Below are positions 35,282 through 47,559 of a DNA stretch of 64,000 nt, in pieces. Numbering within the stretch: the first letter of the stretch is position 1; each line of letters begins with the position of its first letter. The position numbers and the translations under genes were made by a program. The notes below the pieces were generated by a model that did no database searches, was not told the DNA's origin, and saw only the letters and a list, made by a program, of their open reading frames with translations. The DNA comes from Notamacropus eugenii (taxonomy: Eukaryota > Chordata > Mammalia > Diprotodontia > Macropodidae). The stretch lies in assembly GCF_028372415.1 (NCBI RefSeq), contig NC_092877.1:246965536-247029535 (forward strand). The letters are read 5' to 3'.

Positions 35282-35631
35282 TCTAAGGCAGAGGCTATTA
35301 AGTCCCTTGAATCTTAAGTAGAAGAGTATGTCAGTATAACAAAATAAAGTGCGGAATTTAAGAGTGTTATTTAACGGCAAAGAGATCTCTCCGCTTTGTC
35401 CTTCAATGAAATGACAAAAAAGTTTTTTCCTGGCCCAACCCAGCCATGAGAGGAAGTTAATAGTCATGAAAACACAGACACCAAAGCATCTTGCCATCAG
35501 AACAACACATCACCCTACTTTTTACAGGTTACTCATCTCTATATGCTAGACTCTCAGTATGTAAACTATTGCTTATTTTCATAATTATATTGCCTAATAC
35601 TGAAATTAATCTTTTCAAGATGTGATTAAAT

Positions 35632-35772
35632 CAGGGCAGCTAGGTGGTATGGTGGACAGAGAACCAACCCTGGAGTGTGGAGGACTTGAGTTCAAATATG
35701 GCTTCAGACACTTACTAACTGCACAGCCCTTGGCAAGTCTCTTAATCCCAATTGTCTCCACCATTCCACTCC
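35632..35772 (+). mobile_element. Marsupial SINE, 3' truncated
   Basis: 'gggcagctaggtggtatggt' head, 'ttgagttcaaatatggcttc', 'agacacttactaactgcaca' and 'ggcaagtctcttaatcccaa' are well kept. The tail is missing. Confidence 0.92.
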
Positions 35773-36084
35773 CTAAAAAGATATCATTAAATCATAAACA
35801 TTTTAATCTATTTTTTTAAGAATTATATGACTATAGACTATAGATTAGATTAAAAAGAAATCGCTATGGCCCTGTAAATGACATTTCTACCCATTATAGG
35901 AATCTTCCTTCTACAATAAAATTGCCTCCCAGAGAAAATTATGAAATTTTTAAAATAGTTTTCATTTTATAAAAACTTGCTTATATTGACCCAAAATTAA
36001 TTTTTAGGTAATCTGTATTCATTGGTCCCAGTTATTCCCTCTGATACTATAGAGATTGTCTACTTATTCTTATACCAATTCAAA

Positions 36085-36410
36085 TATAAACTATCAATCA
36101 TTTATTAAGCACTTTCTATGTGATAAGTACTAGGTTAATAGCAGAGCATATGAAGAAAAAACAAAAGGCATTCCCTGATCTCAAGAAGCTCATAGTCTAA
36201 TGGGGAGATAAAAACAAACAAAATAAAAACAAAATACAAAAACAAAACATATGTATACAAAAGAATTAATTGCAGATGAATAACAGAAGTATAAACATGA
36301 AGCAGAATGTAGAAAAGTTTCTTGTAGAAGGTGAGATTTTAGATGGGACTTGAAGGAACCCAAGAAGGGAAGAGTTGATAAAGAGGGACTAGAATTCCAT
36401 TAAACCAAGA
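36085..36410 (-). mobile_element. L2 3' region
   Basis: 'tcatttattaagcactttct', 'ctgatctcaagaagctcata', 'gtctaatggggagataaaaa' and 'ttcttgtagaaggtgagatt' are in the order of a reversed L2 3' end. Confidence 0.7.
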
Positions 36411-37184
36411 AGGAGGGGGAGGACTGGGATTGGGTTACTTAGACATGATCTAAGGGCATTTTGGGGTCCAGGTCACACCACCCCATCAATCCCATGAGTC
36501 AGAAATTAAATAACATTGATAAACATTTCTTAAAGATGTTTATTCCCGACGTTAGTACTTCTTGTTGATACTGTTGTTGATATTGTTGTTAACTAATTTT
36601 GTAACCGAAAAATGTCCCACCAAACATGTGAGCCACAAGTATAAGACATTTGTTTGGAAGCTGACATTTTTTGAAGAATCTGCCTTTGCCTGGATTTCTA
36701 CTTCTCTATCTCAAGTGTTGTTTATGGTCAGCTGACCAGGTTCACATTTCAGAGCACTGATAGGACCCACTGGCTATATCAAAAAATATGCTATACTGCC
36801 AACAAATTACAAGGAAAAGTGTGAGGTAGAACAAGGAGGCTTTCATTCTTGTCATTCTCCATTTTAGTTTTTCCATATTAAGAAAATAGATTTGGTTGCA
36901 CAACTCTGCCTTTGGTAATTAGATGGAATGAATTCTGCTTTGTGTAAATGATGAATGACACATCAGTGTATCCTTGTGCTTTCTTTTAAAAATGCCTTTG
37001 CAGTGTATTTGACTATTTGATGGCATTTGGACTTTGAAAAATATATCTGCAAAAATCCCTAAGCCTTAGAAGAATTAGTCAACATTGAGAACTATAAAAA
37101 ATGTACACTATAGTTAAAAAAAAACAAAACAGTTAAAGCTTTCTTCTTCTTCTTTTTTTTTTTTTTTAATGTTATCATGTTATC
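36411..37184. other. Intergenic stretch, nothing recognised
   Basis: Unique-looking sequence, ending in a T-rich run at 37150-37168. Confidence 0.5.
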
Positions 37185-37345
37185 ATACTGCCCAGTGGAC
37201 CCAAGTGGTTGTGGAGGACAAAGTGAGGCTGGTGACTTTGGAAAGCCCTCACTCACTCAAATCCAATTCAACTACAAGTCATGTCGTCACATTCCTGTTA
37301 TCAAGGTCCTCTTTGAGAACAAAGGACAAATCACAACCTATAAGT
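37185..37345 (+). mobile_element. RTE-type SINE tail, isolated
   Basis: 'aggacaaagtgaggctggtg', 'cactcactcaaatccaattc' and 'tttgagaacaaaggacaaat' match the RTE-derived SINE tail. No SINE head is seen to the left; a T-run precedes it. Confidence 0.75.
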
Positions 37346-37359
37346 AGTCTAAGCTGCCT

Positions 37360-38003
37360 CAGTGGGGAACCAACTGGCCAACTACAGCTGGTCAACTCAG
37401 ATCCTGTTCCCCTATCCTCTTCCCTTGTCTCCCACATGGGGTATCATTCCTTTATTGTGGTTGTTCTGCTCAAAGGAAGGCAAATTTCGATGACTGAAAA
37501 ATTTTGGGGTTTACTGGCTCGATTTCTTTCTTAAGACCATGACTTAAGCCCAGTGCACTCAGACTCTCGTCGACTGGACATTAGGTCCCTGCCTAAGCAC
37601 CACTTAATGGTTAGTTTTTAGGGGCCCCTGCCTCAGAGTGAATATAAATAGTAATTGCTTCTCTTTTGGTCAGCAACCCTGAGGATCTTCCCCTCCAAGT
37701 TTGATTTTTTTAAGGGGCTATCCCTTGACTCACTTCTTAAAGAAGCCTATTCATTGAATGGCCATTGCCTCACTCAAAGTGAGAACTCAGAAAGACCTGA
37801 GCTTAAAAAGGCCAAGGTATCCCCCCACACCCTGGGCCATCTCCAGTTGTCCTGATCTGTAGCTGACCACTGGATCCAGATGGCTCTAGAGGACAAAGTG
37901 AGACTGATGACTTTGCACATCCCTCCCTCCCTCAAATCCAATGCTATAGTAAGGCATATCATCATTTTTCTGATGTCATCAAGAACAGAAGGAAAATCAC
38001 AAA
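37360..38003 (+). mobile_element. Long repeat with RTE-type tail, second copy
   Basis: Same family as 8665-9420. Matching blocks: 'gcaccacttaatggttagtt' (37597), 'tcccttgactcacttcttaa' (37721), 'agcctattcattgaatggcc' (37744), 'ccctgggccatctccagttg' (37830), 'ccactggatccagatggctc' (37868). It ends in the RTE tail 'tgatgtcatcaagaacagaa'. Confidence 0.75.
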
Positions 38004-38089
38004 TGAAAAGTAAAACATATTATACTAAACTCCCCTTCCTAAAAATGCTCTTTTGGAGCAAGTATATCCCTTGAAAAACTTGTTTGTGA

Positions 38090-38091
<2 letters not shown>

Positions 38092-38121
<30 letters not shown>
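38092..38121. repeat. (TG)n microsatellite
   Basis: About 15 TG units. Confidence 0.95.
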
Positions 38122-38339
38122 CTTCTGTCAGTTTTGTGGGAAAAAAAGAGTTCCTCTTGGGAAGAGAGACGTTCTCCTTTTAACTCATGCTTTGTAGGGC
38201 TGCTGTCAGTGTGCCCAATGTCAAAAAGGAAAGTCCATGACTTGACACCAGGTTTATGAATAAAAAAAGGCATATGGGGCAGAGACATAGGGAAGATGAG
38301 GAACAATACCTTAAGGAATTTAACTGCCATGAATAGTAT

Positions 38340-38740
38340 GTCATAACAATGGGGGCCAAATTAAAATTTTATTAATAATTAATAGCGAAGTATAACAAGT
38401 ATTGAAAAGTAATGGTGAAGAGTTGAACAGGGGGAAAGCAAGAAAGACAGATATATAAGTCAGATACATACTCAATAAGAGAGAAAAAAACATAAAGGTG
38501 GCACTGCCTTGGGAGGCACAGGGGAGGCTTGGTCCCATAGGAACTGGATACTCACAGAGAGGGGCGATGTACTCTCCCAGGATCTTTGAGAGTGGGATAC
38601 TTAAACCCTGATCTTGCAGCTATCTGGATCTGGCCAATTTGCATATCAAGGTTCTGGACTTATTGGGGACTTTGATGTACACAAGTGAAGAAGTAGGCTT
38701 GAGAGAAGACAAATTTATAATAGGCAAGATATTTTTGGAC
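38340..38740 (-). mobile_element. Candidate solo LTR, minus strand
   Basis: 'ttaaaattttattaataatt' near the left end could be a reversed polyadenylation region, and the octamer-like ATTTGCAT at 38637 lies where an LTR promoter might be. There is no paired LTR. Weak call. Confidence 0.25.
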
Positions 38741-38888
38741 ATGGCTGTATTAACCTTAAAATGTCAGTATTTTTCTATGGTATAATCTTACAGCAATGTT
38801 TTCCATGCATAAATGCTATGAATTATAGCCACATTGAAGAGGAAACTGTCATGGTGATCGCAGGGACACTAGATCTTACCTCACAATG

Positions 38889-38917
38889 GTGCGTGTGTGT
38901 GTGCGCATGTGTGTGCG

Positions 38918-38964
<47 letters not shown>
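38889..38964. repeat. (TG)n microsatellite with GCGC interruptions
   Basis: TG repeat with GTGCGCATG units in the first 30 bases, then pure TG. Confidence 0.97.
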
Positions 38965-38966
<2 letters not shown>

Positions 38967-39049
38967 TGTTTTAAAGGAGCTATATTATGGATGAACTTTT
39001 GTAGAATTAGACACTTTAAATATGTTTTTGCTCATCTAAATGCACAAGT

Positions 39050-39215
39050 GAGAGGCTGGAGGGTATTGTACAAAGAGTTGGCTCCAATCAGGAGGGCAGT
39101 CCTGGGTTCAAATTTTTCCTCTGATACATAGTGGTTGTATGACTCTGGACAGGTTACTTCACCTCTCATTATCCAAGCAACTACTTTCCTATGATGCTAA
39201 GGGGAGTGACCTTAC
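39050..39215 (+). mobile_element. Degenerate CORE-SINE
   Basis: 'gtcctgggttcaaatttttc', 'gtatgactctggacaggtta' and 'cttcacctctcattatccaa' are in the order of a plus-strand CORE-SINE. Confidence 0.7.
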
Positions 39216-40535
39216 TAAGAGTACAATATGCAAATGAAATCACAGGTCCAGACTCTCCTCCCACTCATCATTCCAAAAAAATGTAATAAAATCAAAGAAT
39301 ACAATAAATGAAATTATCAAAATAGTAACTAAAACAACTAATACATAAATGGCAATGTAAGTTCAATAGCACTCTTGATATTTGTAGGTAAATTTATTAG
39401 TAATAATTAAAAAAAACAGAGTATAAGTAAATTTAATGAAAGCAAAAAGAGAAACATCTCAAGATGAAAAAGAAGAAACAAAATCAAATTGTACATATAT
39501 ACATATTTGTATAAAACATTATAGATTTTACAAAAGAATATTTACTCAAAGACAGAATCACAAATAAGCAAAATTGTTCCTCAATATATGGGAGACACAA
39601 TATCCTTATACACTTAAACTCTTCCCAATGGACATCTCAATTTCTGGAAAGGGGAAGGGATTAGGTTTATATATTAGCTCAGTTTCTATAGAACACAGTT
39701 CTATTCCTGAGTCCAAATCATCCCCTCTGTTGAGTCACTGTTTTCTCAGGAAATGTGGACTTTCTTGCTTCTGTACCATGCTGCCTGTAATTCTAACTCC
39801 AACATCACCCTGACTTGAAATTCTGACCTGTGGGGATCATCTCTGGCATTTGAAAAGAAACATAAGCAATATAGGAAAAAAACCAAACACTCCAACATCC
39901 ATTTCTCAGAGCTGTAGGAAAAGAGGAGAGATGGAAAATCAGGAAAGTAGACATTCCTTCCCTTCTCATCACTTTAATTCATAACATCAACTGTAAGCAC
40001 GGGGAAGAATTAATGAAAAGAGCCACAGTCAAAAGTTCAGGAAAACTAACCAAATCATTAATCAATTTTGGTTATTTATGATGTAATTCACATACATATA
40101 CCTCCACATGAGAAGGGGGCAGGGGATAGTTCCTGAATTGTCAATAGTTAATTATTACAAAGATATGGATTGTAAAAATAGAAGCCATATGAGTTAGTAA
40201 AAGAAGGGGAGAGAAATTCACAATCTCTAGGAGATTTTACAAAGAAGCCTAGTTCTGCTTTTTTCCTGAGAGGATGGTAGAGGTCAAGATAGGTTGTGAA
40301 ATATTGGGGAAAGAGATAGAGATGATTCTCTGCAAGAAAAAGAGGCAGCTAGGCCGATCATGGTTCAGCCAGAGGCCTGACTAGTTTTGAAAATCCTTTT
40401 CTCCTCTATATTGTCTTGTGAAGGGGAAAGATTGAGGGTAGGGGTTGAAAGCAGACTAATCCTCAGCAGCAGAGAGTGATGATTGGAAATAAGGCCTGGT
40501 TGTGGGTTTGTCTGTCACTCAAAAATCCATCCTCT
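39216..40535. other. Intergenic stretch, nothing recognised
   Basis: A-rich at 39280-39560, then moderately GC sequence without a coding frame. Old transposon sequence is likely but was not identified. Confidence 0.4.
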
Positions 40536-40539
40536 AACT

Positions 40540-40940
40540 TACTCCCACCTACCTTTCCATATGAATGTCATATTTGTTTTACTCTATGTTACAGTCAAAT
40601 TAGTGTACTGACTTCCTTAACATGTCATATACTATCTAATATAATATCTTATACTATATTATACTTATATACTCTGTTATATACTATCTCCATGGCCTTT
40701 GCACATTCTGCCCTCTGCCTCATATCTGGAACACATTCCTTCCTTAATTTTGCTTCTTAGAATGTCTGGCTTCCTTGAAAACTGTGCTCATATAACATAT
40801 TGTAAGTGATGCCTTTCCTAGCTCATTATATGTCTTCAATAGAATACAAGTTCTTTGAAGGAAAAGACACTTTTCATGTTTGTCGCTGTATGCCTGTTAC
40901 ATGGCACTTTAGCTGTTAATAAATATTTGTTGAATTTCTT
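40540..40940 (+). mobile_element. L2 3' end
   Basis: 'catggcctttgcacattctg', 'catatctggaacacattcct', 'gatgcctttcctagctcatt' and the end 'aataaatatttgttgaattt' are characteristic of the L2 3' region. An AT-rich stretch at 40620-40685 appears to be an internal expansion. Confidence 0.85.
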
Positions 40941-41159
40941 GCAAATTTGTCATATTTATTCATTTTTACATATTTTCATTAGTTTTCTTTGGCCTCTCAT
41001 GGGTGACTGTAACTTTTGAAATCTGTAAAAGGTATGACCACAGCTATTATAATAATAACCTTACTTATCATTTGTTCCTTATAACAGTAATTAAGAGGCC
41101 CATTCTGCTAGGCAAGGCAGACAATTTAACAAGAATAAAACGAGTGTTGTGAAATAGGG

Positions 41160-41280
41160 AGCTAATCAAAATACATTTATTAAGTATGTACTATGTGCTA
41201 TGAACTGTAATCTCGTGATATAAACATGAAAAGATAGTCTCTGTCTTCAAGAAGTTTATAATCTAATGAGATAGTAAGTA
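41160..41280 (-). mobile_element. L2 3' end fragment
   Basis: 'acatttattaagtatgtact', 'atgtgctatgaactgtaatc' and 'cttcaagaagtttataatct' are the reversed L2 3' end. Confidence 0.7.
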
Positions 41281-42494
41281 CATGAAAGGAACCTGAAAAA
41301 AATTTAAGGGGAGAAAAGATACCCTTAGTAGCAGAATGATGGAGACATCCAAAGGAGGAAAGCTGGGAGGGAAGAGAAGGCTGGCCTGGGAATCCTATTA
41401 AGTGAAAGTTCTTGCAAGAGCTCTCCCCACCACCCTCCAATTGGAGGGACCAATCAGATTTGGTATAGCTGAGAATGTGTGCTTACTATTTCCATAATCC
41501 TCAGTAGTTACCTGTGTAAGTGATGTAATGGCAAATGACCTTAGAAAAATGGCATATATCTGATCCCAATTAAAGGAGTTAAAGAAATGCAGCAAAAGGA
41601 AGCATCAGGTCAACCTGATGAAAATATTCATAGAATTCTCAATGTGACTTTGTAATAATCTCCATTATGATTGTGACTAAAAGAGAAATGGGATAACAAA
41701 TAGTGTCTGAGTAGTAAATAATACACTAATGAATATAGTGGAAAAATGAAGGAAAGGTTTAGATGAATTGTTTCCTTTGGCGTATTCTCTCATGTTCAGT
41801 CACAGAACAGGAAGCCAAGAAATTCAGATGAACTACCCAGATTTTTTGTTTGTTTTTTTTGTTTGTTTGTTTGTTTTCTTTTTTGAGGTCTTCTGTCACA
41901 GTCATTGTAAGAGAACTGACTGAAAGAATGTACCTGTTCTCCTACTTAGCCTCATACGCCACCTATGTGAGCACAACATTTAGGTCAATAGTTTCAAACT
42001 CTAGTAGAAATCACTATATCCTACACAGGAACCCTTGCAGATCACATATTGACTTAGAAAACCATATATTAGCACTTTTATGTTTTATTGTATATTCATT
42101 TATTTAAATTTTTCCCTGTTACATATTAATCTAGCTCAGGTCACACTCAGGATGGTTGTGGGGTGCTGGCCAAATGTTTGGCACCTGGGACCTAAGTGGA
42201 CAAAAATACTAGAGTGCCAGTTGTACCAGAGGAGAAAAGGCCCTTATCAATTCATTTGAAAAAATCTTCTGGCTTGTCTTCTTGCCTCAGTTATACCTGC
42301 TCCAGGCCATCCTCCAGGAGACGCTACAAAGATACAGTCAACAGTATTGGCAACATAGTGATCATGAGGAATGAAAGAGGATGAGGAGCAAAGGGGGATT
42401 TGTAGTTTGTGACTGGAATGAGAGTAGTATGCACAGAAATATGAGTTAAGAAGAAGGGAGGGTTTTTTGGGGGACAATAATATTTTATTCTAAA
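41281..42494. other. Intergenic stretch, nothing recognised
   Basis: Contains a G/T-rich (GTTT)n-like run at 41843-41880. No gene seen. Confidence 0.45.
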
Positions 42495-43180
42495 GATGCC
42501 AAATTTAAAATTTGTATGGCACATACTGTTTGAGATGTCAATTAGTCAGTTGGAGATACAAAACTGAGGATCAAAAGAAAATTTAGGGCTAGAAAAATCA
42601 TATTGAGAATGACATGCATACAGCTAACAATCAAATCCATGATTATTGGGGAAATGAAGAGAAATGATACAGAAAGAGAATAGAAATGTGCCCAGCATTT
42701 GGGAGACAACCAGAGTTAGTGGGTAGGACCTATAAGAAAAGGGAGCAAAGGAGGCTTAGAAGTCTGGAAAGTAGGAGAATCAGGGGAGAACAGTTTTATG
42801 TAAATCTAAAGTGCAGAGAATATCAAGGAGAAGAGAGTGGCAAAAATGCCAAGATGCATGAGGATTAAGAAAAGGCTGTTAAATTTAGAAAATAAAAGAT
42901 CATTCAACAGTCATAGGGGAGTTCAGAAAATGGGTGAATTTTGGGGAGATTTAATGTGTTCTGTTTTTGGACATGTTGAGTTTCAGAAACCTAGGGACAT
43001 TCAATTCAAAATGCTGAGTAAGAAGAAGTCAGTAATGGGAGACATAAAAACATGAGGAACACTCATCTTGTATATAAAGATCTGGTAGTTTAAATAGACA
43101 TGATAATTGAACAGAGAGGAGATGATGACATAACCATGTGAGAATATAGGGAGAGAAAAGTGAAAAGAGTGAAGAAAAGT
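42495..43180 (+). mobile_element. Old unclassified interspersed repeat, two similar parts
   Basis: 'cagttggagatacaaaactg', 'gagaagagagtggcaaaaat' and 'ggacatgttgagtttcagaa' resemble a widespread old mammalian repeat of the type 'gagatgcaggactgg...aacatgttgagtttgaggtg'. The strand and the family are uncertain. Confidence 0.4.
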
Positions 43181-43489
43181 GATAACCTTTCAGTCCTTTG
43201 ACTACATGGAGATTGTTATCTTGTCCAACATCATATAAAGCTTGTACATAGCATTATACTGAATGCTCTCTGGATCATTTTCAAGCATATCACTTCTACT
43301 GTCTGGGAATGTTGACTGATCAAAACATCATACTAATTTTATGAAGGTGTATTTAGATATTGCAAATATTTAAATGAGCTCCCAAACTGCTCCACTTTCA
43401 TCTTATAGAGGTTGTTATTTTATGGAGAGGGGATTGTGTTGATTATATCTGGACCTGTGATTTCACTAGAGAAATAATAATTAATAATA

Positions 43490-43683
43490 ACAACAATAAA
43501 CATTTATATATAGTTTTGAGGCTTGCAAAAATATTTAAATATATCGTGTCATTTGAGCCTCACGATGACTCTTTGTTGAAGATGCCATTATTCCATTTTA
43601 CAGATAAGGAAACTTCAGCTGAGAGTTTTAAGTAGCTTACCCAGAATGCCATAGTTAATACATGTCTGAGGCAGGATTTGAAC
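43490..43683 (-). mobile_element. MIR, minus strand
   Basis: 'ttgcaaaaatatttaaatat', 'gtcatttgagcctcacgatg', 'cattttacagataaggaaac' and 'tgtctgaggcaggatttgaa' follow reversed MIR order. Confidence 0.85.
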
Positions 43684-43750
43684 ATATATACATACACATA
43701 TGTATGTATGTGTGTACGAATATATGTATATATATACACATAATACACAC
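43684..43750. repeat. Degenerate (TATG)n tract
   Basis: TATACATA, TGTATG and TATATACACA units lie between two SINE copies. Confidence 0.9.
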
Positions 43751-43752
43751 GT

Positions 43753-43971
43753 TAGTCATTTTTACTTGGAGATTTCTAAGCAAATATAGTGAAGTGATTT
43801 ACCATTTTCTTCTCTAGTTTATTTTACAGTTAAGGAAGGTGAGGTAAACAGGATTAAGTGATTTTCCCAGGGTCACATAGCTAGTAAGTATCTGAAGCCA
43901 GGTAACTCAGAAGGATGAGCCTTTCTGACTCCAAGCCTGGGACTCTACCCACTGCACCCCCAAGCTGACTC
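43753..43971 (-). mobile_element. Marsupial CORE-SINE
   Basis: 'agggtcacatagctagtaag', 'tttctgactccaagcctggg' and 'actctacccactgcaccccc' on the plus strand are a reversed SINE head. The tail part is at the left. Confidence 0.9.
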
Positions 43972-44184
43972 ATAAGTACATAAATATGCATGTGTATATG
44001 GGTTTCCCTACTGTGTACATGTGTAAATGACTATGTATTGTATATACATTTGCATTCTTGCGTGCATTTATATTGAGTTGCTATCTAAAATTTTATTGTT
44101 GTAAACTATAGGGAATCATTAGTCTGAAGATTTCTTTCTCTGATGTAGGTCAATTACTTGTTGCCAACTTAAAGTTTTAAACAC

Positions 44185-44285
44185 AAAGAGATTATGATTT
44201 ACTCATGGTTACACAGCTAATATGTGTCTCTAAAAGAATGGGAATTCAGTTCTTCTCAACTCTATCCACATATCATAGTGCTATT
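44185..44285 (-). mobile_element. Degenerate CORE-SINE fragment
   Basis: 'actcatggttacacagctaa', 'gggaattcagttcttctcaa' and 'ctctatccacatatcatagt' match a reversed SINE head. Confidence 0.65.
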
Positions 44286-44764
44286 AAATTTACCTGAAAT
44301 AACACTAAAATCTTTGAATATATTTGTACAAAACAAATATGTTCATTCCTGCTTTATTTGGCTCTAGAACAGCATATAGACTTTTTTTTAAATTTGCTTT
44401 GAAATGCTCAGTTTTCAGGTAGTAAAATGGAACACAAATTAACAGTTGGTCATGTTTATGCTTGTCCATGTAAAGAGTGTTGCTGGGATTTTCACCCTAC
44501 GCAATGATTTCCTCTATTTTTCAACTCCAATATGAAGGATAACAGGATTGAATTTCAGTTTGTTTCCCACTAAATCTCCTTCAACATAGATTTAGGACCA
44601 ATTATTAAGAGAAACAGTAGATCCAGTTCAATCTACAGCAATTCAGCAAAGACCAGGACCAATAACTTTTTTTTCTTTTTCCGGTACTGCTTAATTTGTG
44701 ATCTCTTACTGTACTCATCGCTTTACTCAGTGAATAGAAAATTGACTCTTGTCAGTCAGACAAG

Positions 44765-44766
<2 letters not shown>

Positions 44767-44814
<48 letters not shown>
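44767..44814. repeat. (CA)n microsatellite
   Basis: About 24 uninterrupted CA units. Confidence 0.98.
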
Positions 44815-44815
<1 letters not shown>

Positions 44816-45689
44816 ATGACAAAGCTGTCTGGGCCTGCTTTGTTATTTCATACATGTAGTTAAGTCCCATCTACTTCGTTTCCATATCTCAGTGTATGAA
44901 TAAATAGTGTCAAAAAGGGAAAAATCTTAGAGAAATAGATCGTTGTTACATAAAGATAATCCAACATTCTTTGAAATTCATAGGGCTACAAATATTTCGC
45001 TCCAGGCCTCCATTAAAGGTGTGGCAGGTGAGGTATCACTATAAAATGTGCTTCTCAGAGGAGCATTACAGCATTGTTAAGAAAAATTAGAGTTGGATTA
45101 TCTTCATTGCTTACTTCTTTTTTTGCCAACCTCTCAAAAAACGCAAAATTTGTGCCCTTCTTCCACCCAGTAATAGGTAGAGATCATCTCTCCTGTCTGC
45201 TTACTGACACACTCCACCAAGCTAAAAAAGCATCTGATCCTATCGCTTCCTACTACCAAAAATACTTTGCATGAACCACCCTGATCACCTCATCAAGAAA
45301 ACATTCATTATGAACCCTCTGAAACAGGTACTTACTACCAAAAGAATGGAATAAGGAGATGAAATATATTATTGTGGAGACAAAATAGTCCTGGATTAGA
45401 ATTCAGGCTGTGAAATTTGTTGCCTGTGTGTGCTTTCGATAATCCACTTGATCTTGGTTTTTCATCTTTAAATGTGACATGGGATTAGAAAAACTCTAAG
45501 TAAACCCAAATGTCATGTTTCTGTGTCCCTAAATTATAGACATAACTCCTCATTCTTTATAATCTTATATAGTATTCAGTGATTCTTCCTTGATGATCTC
45601 ATTCGTTTCCATGCCTTAAATTGTCTTTTCAACACAGTTAACTCCCAGATCCATACAATTCTACCCTTGTCATTACTTCACTGAGCTAA
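44815..45689. other. Intergenic stretch, nothing recognised
   Basis: The 66-codon frame at 45074-45274 has no domain that I recognise and I do not call it a gene. Confidence 0.45.
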
Positions 45690-46155
45690 AGTCTCATGTC
45701 TTCAACTGACTATTTAACATTTCAAACTGTATGTCCTCTAGGCATTGTTAACTCAATATATCTATAGTATTTATGTCATTTTCTTTCTTCCTGAGCTCAC
45801 CCTATTTTGTAAAGGGCATTACTTCCTTCCAGTTACCCATATCTACAGTCTTAGAAATCATCCTTAATACCTCACTATCACTCATTTTCCAGATTTCTAC
45901 TTAATTTTTATGTCATAAAGGTAAATTCGATAAAATGGATTAAACACTCACCCCTTTAATGCTCTCTACTCACACAAGCAACCCCGAAGTTCAAATCCTA
46001 TTTATCTCTTACCTGGATTATTTTAATAGTCTCCTAAATGATCTCTCTATATCAACTCTCTACTATATATAGCTTATTCTCTACATAGCTATCAAACTGA
46101 TATTCCTAAAGCACATTTCTCATTATAACATTCTCTCACTGAGCAAACTCTAGTG
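45690..46155 (+). mobile_element. L2 ORF2 fragment (RT C-terminal region)
   Basis: 'catttcaaactgtatgtcct', 'cttacctggattattttaat', 'agtctcctaaatgatctctc' and 'ttcctaaagcacatttctca' follow in order the L2 coding sequence after the reverse transcriptase core. Reading frames are broken. Confidence 0.8.
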
Positions 46156-46725
46156 CTTGTAGGGCCAATGCAATATTCTCAGTGCCTACTACAGTCATGA
46201 ATATCCCCTTGCAATTCTGAATGGCAAAATACAACAGATTCTCCACATGGAAGACAGAGCCAAAACATGTATCCAGACTCCAGAAAGCCAAATCCATTAC
46301 CGCAACAAAAATCTATATACAATAACAATGCATAGAACAACACCAACCCCAAGCCTTCCCCTGGTAGGCTTCCTACAAACCAGCCCCATTAAACAAATTA
46401 CAAGCAGAGTCTCTTAAACAAAATCAAAAACAAAGACTTTCACTACAATTACCCAGGTGCCTGCATCCTTCCTAACTCTGACTGCTCTGGAGACTAACTT
46501 CCTCTAATGTTTACTCTAGCTCTTCCTCTCCCTTTTCCATCCATTCAGCAAACTCCTCCCACCACAGGCACCAAGTGACTCAGACTTATGTGACCTAAGC
46601 AGGTCACCTGGGCCTATTAATGAATGAGAACGATCTCCCCATTTTAAATTACCATTACAGTGCCTCTCTCTACTGTGTCTAGGATCAGACATAAATTCTG
46701 ACCTTACTGTTAGTTCCCACATTAT
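46156..46725. mobile_element. Unclassified insertion-like block inside L2
   Basis: L2-like sequence stops near 46155 ('gagcaaactctagtgcttg') and seems to resume near 46726 ('tcagacttctaacacatttc', like the L2 'ccagtcttcttacacctt'). The block between begins TGTAGGGCC and ends about TTCCCACA, which would suit an LTR, but no target duplication was seen. Confidence 0.35.
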
Positions 46726-46805
46726 CTTGTCAGACTTCTAACACATTTCTTACCTTCCCACACATTCTGTCTCTAAATCAAATGTTCTAATACTATGGAA
46801 ATGAC

Positions 46806-47037
46806 AGATAGGTAGCTCAGTGAATAGAGTGCTGTGCCTGGAGTCAGGAACACATCTTCCTTAGTTCAGTGCTGACCTCAGATACTTGCATGGTGACCTT
46901 ACACAAATCACTGTTTGTCTTATGTTTCTTATCTATAAAATGAGGTGGAGAAGAAAATGTCAAACTGCTCCAGTATCTTTACCAAAAAAACACCAAATGG
47001 GGTCACAGAGTTGGACGTGACTGAAAAAGACCTAATA
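46806..47037 (+). mobile_element. Marsupial CORE-SINE, near full length
   Basis: 'gataggtagctcagtgaata' head, 'gtgctgacctcagatacttg', 'gtatctttaccaaaaaaaca' and tail 'ggggtcacagagttggacgt' are in order. Confidence 0.92.
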
Positions 47038-47559
47038 AATGTTGCATAAACTATAGGTTTAAGAGCAGGCAAGAGAAAAGTAAGTTCAAGGAAAGTTTGT
47101 AAGAATTAAGGCCATTTTCTTGAGGAGAGAATAAAGTGTTGATATGCACTCAAGTCAAAGGATTACTGAAACTAACCAAAAACTGGACAAAAAATATCAT
47201 GTCAAATGATCACATATCGAATGAAATGGAAAGAAATTTATAATAAAATAATCTCAAATTTGGTCAGAACTTCAGAACCTCCCTATGCTATATCTATTTG
47301 AGAATTTAATCTAGATTAATCCCAGTTTTGACTGGACTTTCATATTGACATATAATGTGAAATATCATGTCACATAACTTACATTTGTCCTCTTGGCTTT
47401 ACAACTGAGATAGAAACCAGTGGGAATAGATTTGGTATGGAATTAAGGAACATTTTCAGGGAATCTACTAACATGTGAGTATTTTTCCAATATGAAAATG
47501 TCCTCTATAGATTGTAGTGGCAGGATTGATTGAAATGATGGAGGAAACAAAGGTTCAGA

